Source of the DNA: a bacterium
GTDB taxonomy: Bacteria; Patescibacteria; Dojkabacteria; JAKAPS01; JAJZLI01
Direction of reading: 5' to 3'
Assembly (NCBI GenBank): GCA_021805885.1
Contig: JAJZDR010000003.1
Span: forward strand, 1-27,069
Length of the DNA: 27,069 nucleotides
Shown here: piece by piece, positions 24,589 to 27,069 of the stretch
Numbering within the stretch: position 1 is the stretch's first letter
How the letters are laid out: each line of letters begins with the position of its first letter
Program-made: the position numbers and the translations under genes
Notes under the pieces: model-generated
Seen by the model: the letters and a program-made list of their open reading frames with translations, nothing else
Database searches by the model: none
What the model was told of the DNA's origin: nothing

Positions 24589-24592
24589 GATT

Positions 24593-25258
24593 TTATTTTG
24601 TTATAAATTCTTCTCCAGAATTGTGCCAGTCATCAAGGAACTGTTTTAAGCCTTTGTCTGTTAAGGGGTGATTATACATCTCCATAATAAACTGGTAGGG
24701 AGATGTTATAGCGTCAACCCCCATAAGACAAGCTTGTCTTATGTGTTCTACTGATCTTATAGATGCAAAAAGTATTTGTGTCTTGAAATCATAATTATCA
24801 TAAACTTGAACCATGTCTTCTACAGCACCAACTCCATCTTCAGATATATCGTCTAATCTCCCTACAAAAGGGGAAACAAAATATGCTCCAGCCTTTGCTA
24901 CGAGCAATGCCTGCATAGAAGAGAAAACTAAGGTTATATTCACACGTATACCCTCAGAAGATAAAGTTTTACAAGCTTTTAATCCCTCGGGTATACATGG
25001 TATTTTTACCACAACTCTTTTATCTAGGGATGCAAGAAGTCTTGCTTGGGATAAAATGCCTTCATAGTCTGTATTTATAACCTCTAAGTTTATAATACTG
25101 TCTTCCGGCATAATTCCAAATATTTCATTTACAAGATCAGCGTATTTCTTCCCACTTTTTGATGCCAATGTAGGATTAGTGGTTAACCCATCTATAACCT
25201 TTAAAGCTACAAGTTTCTTTATCTCTTTTGTATCTGCACTATCAATAAAAATTTTCAT
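24593..25258 (-). CDS. tal: Transaldolase, small TalC/MipB subfamily
   Basis: This 221-aa protein has the transaldolase/fructose-6-phosphate aldolase layout: MKIFIDSADTKEIKK, DGLTTNPTL (23-31), NLEV (57-60), the Schiff-base Lys85 in VVVKIP, and FVSPFVGRLDD (127-137). Two residues help separate the activities. Position 59 is Glu as in transaldolases (fructose-6-phosphate aldolase has Gln), and position 131 is Phe (fructose-6-phosphate aldolase has Tyr). Both favour true transaldolase, which moves a dihydroxyacetone unit between sugar phosphates. This reading rests on knowledge of E. coli TalB and FsaA. It lies 4 nt before pgi; an array of palindromes fills the gap to gnd. Confidence 0.9.
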   Translation of the reverse strand: MKIFIDSADTKEIKKLVALKVIDGLTTNPTLASKSGKKYADLVNEIFGIMPEDSIINLEVINTDYEGILSQARLLASLDKRVVVKIPCIPEGLKACKTLSSEGIRVNITLVFSSMQALLVAKAGAYFVSPFVGRLDDISEDGVGAVEDMVQVYDNYDFKTQILFASIRSVEHIRQACLMGVDAITSPYQFIMEMYNHPLTDKGLKQFLDDWHNSGEEFITK

Positions 25259-25296
25259 AATACTTTTTTTAATAAAATTAATTTTGCATATAGATG

Positions 25297-25399
25297 CTTA
25301 GGTCCAGACCCCTTGGATCTAGATCCTTGGGCCTAGGTCCTTTGAGCCTAGACTCTTAGTTCTTGGTCCTTTGGATCTTGGTCTATTGGACCTAAGACG
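25297..25399. repeat. Palindromic CTAG array at the 3' end of gnd
   Basis: Seven units have centres at about 25305.5, 25320.5, 25334.5, 25349.5, 25363.5, 25378.5 and 25393.5, that is 14-15 bp apart. GGATCTAGATCC (25315-25326) is perfect and identical to a unit in ndh. GGGCCTAGGTCC and GAGCCTAGACTC are near-perfect; others have CTTG, CTAA or CCAG cores. Spacers are mostly TTT, TTA or ATT. The array covers the gnd C-terminal codons, its TAG stop (25348-25350) and half of the gap to tal. Confidence 0.85.
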
Positions 25400-26337
25400 G
25401 GAGAACCATTATTCTCTTTGATCAGCCTATGCCCCCCAAAGCCATTTCTCATTAGAGCCAAAACTTTATTTGCATAAAGACTATTCCCTTTTGATGAAAA
25501 TCTAGAAAACAATGCGTGAGATACTGTCTCAAAAGGCACCCTTTTATCAATGGCCTCTTTCAACGTCCATGCCCCCTCTCCATTGTCCTCTACTATGCCT
25601 TCAATTTCATCCAAATTTGGAGAATATTGACCCATCTGTTCTTGAGTAATCTTTGTTAGATATGATTCTATAATACTGCCATGATTCCATACGCCTAAGA
25701 GATTTTTTATGTCTATATCTTTGTACTCCCCATTTTTTATAAGATTAAGTCCTTCTGCTATTGACTGCATCATCCCATACTCTATAGCGTTGTGGATCAT
25801 CTTAACATAATGTCCAGACCCGGCAGGTCCAATATATAAATATCCATTTTTCTCTGCAACTGCCTCAAAAATCCATTTGTGACTATCAAAAACATTTTGG
25901 TCTCCCCCAATCATCAAACATGCACCTGATCTTGCTCCAAGCATTCCACCACTAGTTCCACAATCTAAAAAATCAATACCTGCAGCTTCAAGTTTTTCAT
26001 GCCTTGAAATTGAATCTCTAAAATATGAGTTTCCCCCATCAATTATTAAATCTTCGGTTTTTAGTTGTTTAACTATACCCTCATTGTCATCAAATAAAAC
26101 TGCCTCTACAGGCGCTCCCTGAGGAACCATTATCCAGATAACCTTTTTTCTCCCTTCAAAAAAAGAAATTAGCTCTTCTGTTGAAGTAGCTGTCTTTATA
26201 CCATTTTTTGATGCCTCAACCCGACCATCTTCACTTCTATTATAACCGTAAACATACATCCCCTTATCCTGAAGATTCAAGGCTAGATTTAATCCCATTT
26301 TTCCAAGTCCAATTATTGCTATTTCATGTTTATCCAT
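25348..26337 (-). CDS. gnd: 6-phosphogluconate dehydrogenase, short decarboxylating form
   Basis: This 329-aa enzyme oxidatively decarboxylates 6-phosphogluconate to ribulose 5-phosphate. It has the dinucleotide motif IGLGKMGLNLA (9-19), IDGGNSYFRDS (99-109), DCGTSGG (125-131), and the catalytic K179 and E186 in GSGHYVKMIHNAIEYGMMQ. It ends its conserved part with RNGFGGH (297-303). The length fits the roughly 300-aa short (GndA/YqeC-like) type rather than the 470-aa form. The last 20 or so residues (NGSPVLGPIDQDPKDQELRV) are encoded by a palindromic repeat array and look like an added tail. A weak AAGGA precedes the ATG. It follows the cyclase gene after 31 nt. Confidence 0.93.
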   Translation of the reverse strand: MDKHEIAIIGLGKMGLNLALNLQDKGMYVYGYNRSEDGRVEASKNGIKTATSTEELISFFEGRKKVIWIMVPQGAPVEAVLFDDNEGIVKQLKTEDLIIDGGNSYFRDSISRHEKLEAAGIDFLDCGTSGGMLGARSGACLMIGGDQNVFDSHKWIFEAVAEKNGYLYIGPAGSGHYVKMIHNAIEYGMMQSIAEGLNLIKNGEYKDIDIKNLLGVWNHGSIIESYLTKITQEQMGQYSPNLDEIEGIVEDNGEGAWTLKEAIDKRVPFETVSHALFSRFSSKGNSLYANKVLALMRNGFGGHRLIKENNGSPVLGPIDQDPKDQELRV

Positions 26338-26368
26338 TAGGTCCTTTTTTTGTCTAAATATTTCAAAA

Positions 26369-26998
26369 TCATTCTTTAATTAAAAAAATCCTACAAGGCG
26401 AAGCATCAAGGCCTTCAAATTTTAATGGTGCTCCAATAAAAGTATACTCTCCATTTTCTACATTTTGCAACACCAATCCTTCTGCAATAATAACATTGTG
26501 ATCAAACAAAAATTTATGTATTAAATCTTCACTATGAAATTTTTTTACTGATGGGCCATCTGTAGCCAGAAGTTTTATTTTTTTCTGTACAATATATTCT
26601 GCCGCACTAGGCTCTAGGTATATAAAATCAGGATGAAACTCCTCAAACCCTCTAATAGAATTTTTAGTCTTTAGAACTAATATTTTATTAGGCTCTGTAT
26701 TCTCAGGACTAGCCATTTTAATGTCATCTTCTGTTATTGAGATTTCAACATCAGTTAAATCAAGAACTGTACATTTTCCTATGAAGGTATCTAGGGGAAT
26801 ATCAGAAATAGACAATCCTTTATCTTTCATATGCAAAGGAGCGTCTATGTGTGTACCAAAATGAGATCCCATTGTGATCTTTGAAACATTAGATTTTCCT
26901 GTAGTTAAAGTTGACTGGAAGGTCGTATCAAATATTGGGTTCCCTGGATAGATGGGAGTATTGTCATCTAAAAGTTGAGATACATCAAAGATTTTCAT
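26369..26998 (-). CDS. Cyclase/kynurenine formamidase-like metal hydrolase
   Basis: This 209-aa protein has the Cyclase family motif HxGTHxDxPxH, seen as HFGTHIDAPLH at 46-56 (H46, H50, D52, H56), which binds zinc or manganese. It also has the DxSxxL start (FDVSQLLDDNTPIYPGN) and a later LLATDGPSV segment typical of the family. Members include KynB kynurenine formamidase, isatin hydrolase and polyketide cyclases. The substrate here is not known, and no tryptophan-degradation gene is nearby. It is the first gene of the gnd-tal-pgi-zwf operon, so it may act on a sugar-derived lactone or amide; that is speculation. Start is supported by a well-placed promoter. Confidence 0.85.
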   Translation of the reverse strand: MKIFDVSQLLDDNTPIYPGNPIFDTTFQSTLTTGKSNVSKITMGSHFGTHIDAPLHMKDKGLSISDIPLDTFIGKCTVLDLTDVEISITEDDIKMASPENTEPNKILVLKTKNSIRGFEEFHPDFIYLEPSAAEYIVQKKIKLLATDGPSVKKFHSEDLIHKFLFDHNVIIAEGLVLQNVENGEYTFIGAPLKFEGLDASPCRIFLIKE

Positions 26999-27004
26999 GT
27001 TATA

Positions 27005-27033
27005 ACTATACCCCTTAAATGTGTCTATTGCAA
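27005..27033 (-). promoter_or_regulatory. Promoter of the cyclase-gnd-tal-pgi-zwf operon, leaderless
   Basis: On the minus strand TTGCAA (27028-27033), a 17-nt spacer and TATAGT (27005-27010) end 6 nt before the ATG at 26998. This is the best complete example of the window's leaderless promoter pattern. No Shine-Dalgarno sequence is present. Confidence 0.65.
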
Positions 27034-27069
27034 ATGATTATATGCATAACACTCAATTATATAACCCTT

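Noticed and set aside
24593..25258. Fructose-6-phosphate aldolase instead of transaldolase
   Set aside because: Glu at residue 59 and Phe at 131 match transaldolases; the aldolase has Gln and Tyr at these places.
25297..25399. CRISPR array
   Set aside because: The units are 14-15 bp apart with 2-4 bp spacers and internal palindromes; CRISPR repeats are longer, more uniform and have spacers of about 30 bp.

Overview
The window is about 27 kb of gene-dense, AT-rich bacterial DNA. Its size, style and content suggest a streamlined Candidate Phyla Radiation (Patescibacteria) genome, possibly Microgenomates-like. The signs are near-zero intergenic space, many overlapping gene ends, type IV pilus genes with a fused PilM-PilN, a short Gram-positive-type YidC, DUF2341/LamG/FN3 surface proteins, and many genes without a Shine-Dalgarno sequence. 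TGA is used as a stop (zwf, pilM-pilN), so this is not a lineage that reads UGA as glycine. The lineage call is inference: no rRNA gene lies in the window.

Layout. (1) 1-7417: the 3' part of a PIG-L deacetylase gene converges on a two-gene minus-strand operon. That operon encodes a 1454-aa secreted DUF2341/LamG/FN3 surface protein followed, at a TAA|ATG junction, by a fused MacB-type ABC exporter. (2) 7502-10984, minus strand: an AAA+ DUF4143 ATPase, a type II NADH dehydrogenase and a GGDEF diguanylate cyclase. (3) 11135-15284, plus strand: pilC and four minor pseudopilin-like genes in an H-I-J-K-like order, divergent from the diguanylate cyclase. (4) 15292-15896, minus strand: two small SHOCT-domain membrane proteins, one with a PspC domain. 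(5) 15985-19171, plus strand: pilM-pilN fusion, pilO-like, a small membrane protein and rsmA. (6) 19173-20660, minus strand: rpmH-rnpA-yidC, the conserved ribosomal protein/RNase P/insertase block. (7) 20807-26998: sugar phosphate metabolism. rpiB and rpe are on plus, and converge on a minus-strand operon of cyclase-family hydrolase, gnd, tal, pgi and zwf. Together these cover most of the oxidative and part of the non-oxidative pentose phosphate pathway; 6-phosphogluconolactonase and transketolase are not here.

No gap exceeds 300 bases. The largest are 10985-11134 (divergent promoters plus palindromes), 20661-20806 (divergent promoters), 8990-9093 (hairpin and promoter), 25259-25347 (palindrome array), 15897-15984 and 7418-7501. 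No tRNA, rRNA, CRISPR array, insertion sequence or integrase was found.

The most unusual signal is a family of short palindromes, about 12 bp long and mostly centred on CTAG. They are arranged with a 14-15 bp period and recur in at least four arrays: inside ndh, over the 3' end of gnd and the gap after it, over the 3' end of a SHOCT gene, and in the diguanylate cyclase/pilC intergenic region. Related single units sit in sequences encoding prepilin leaders, a protein tail and linkers. They look like an expanding palindromic element tolerated where proteins are disordered. A second window-wide pattern is promoter -10 boxes that sit 6-7 nt before ATG, which predicts leaderless mRNAs.
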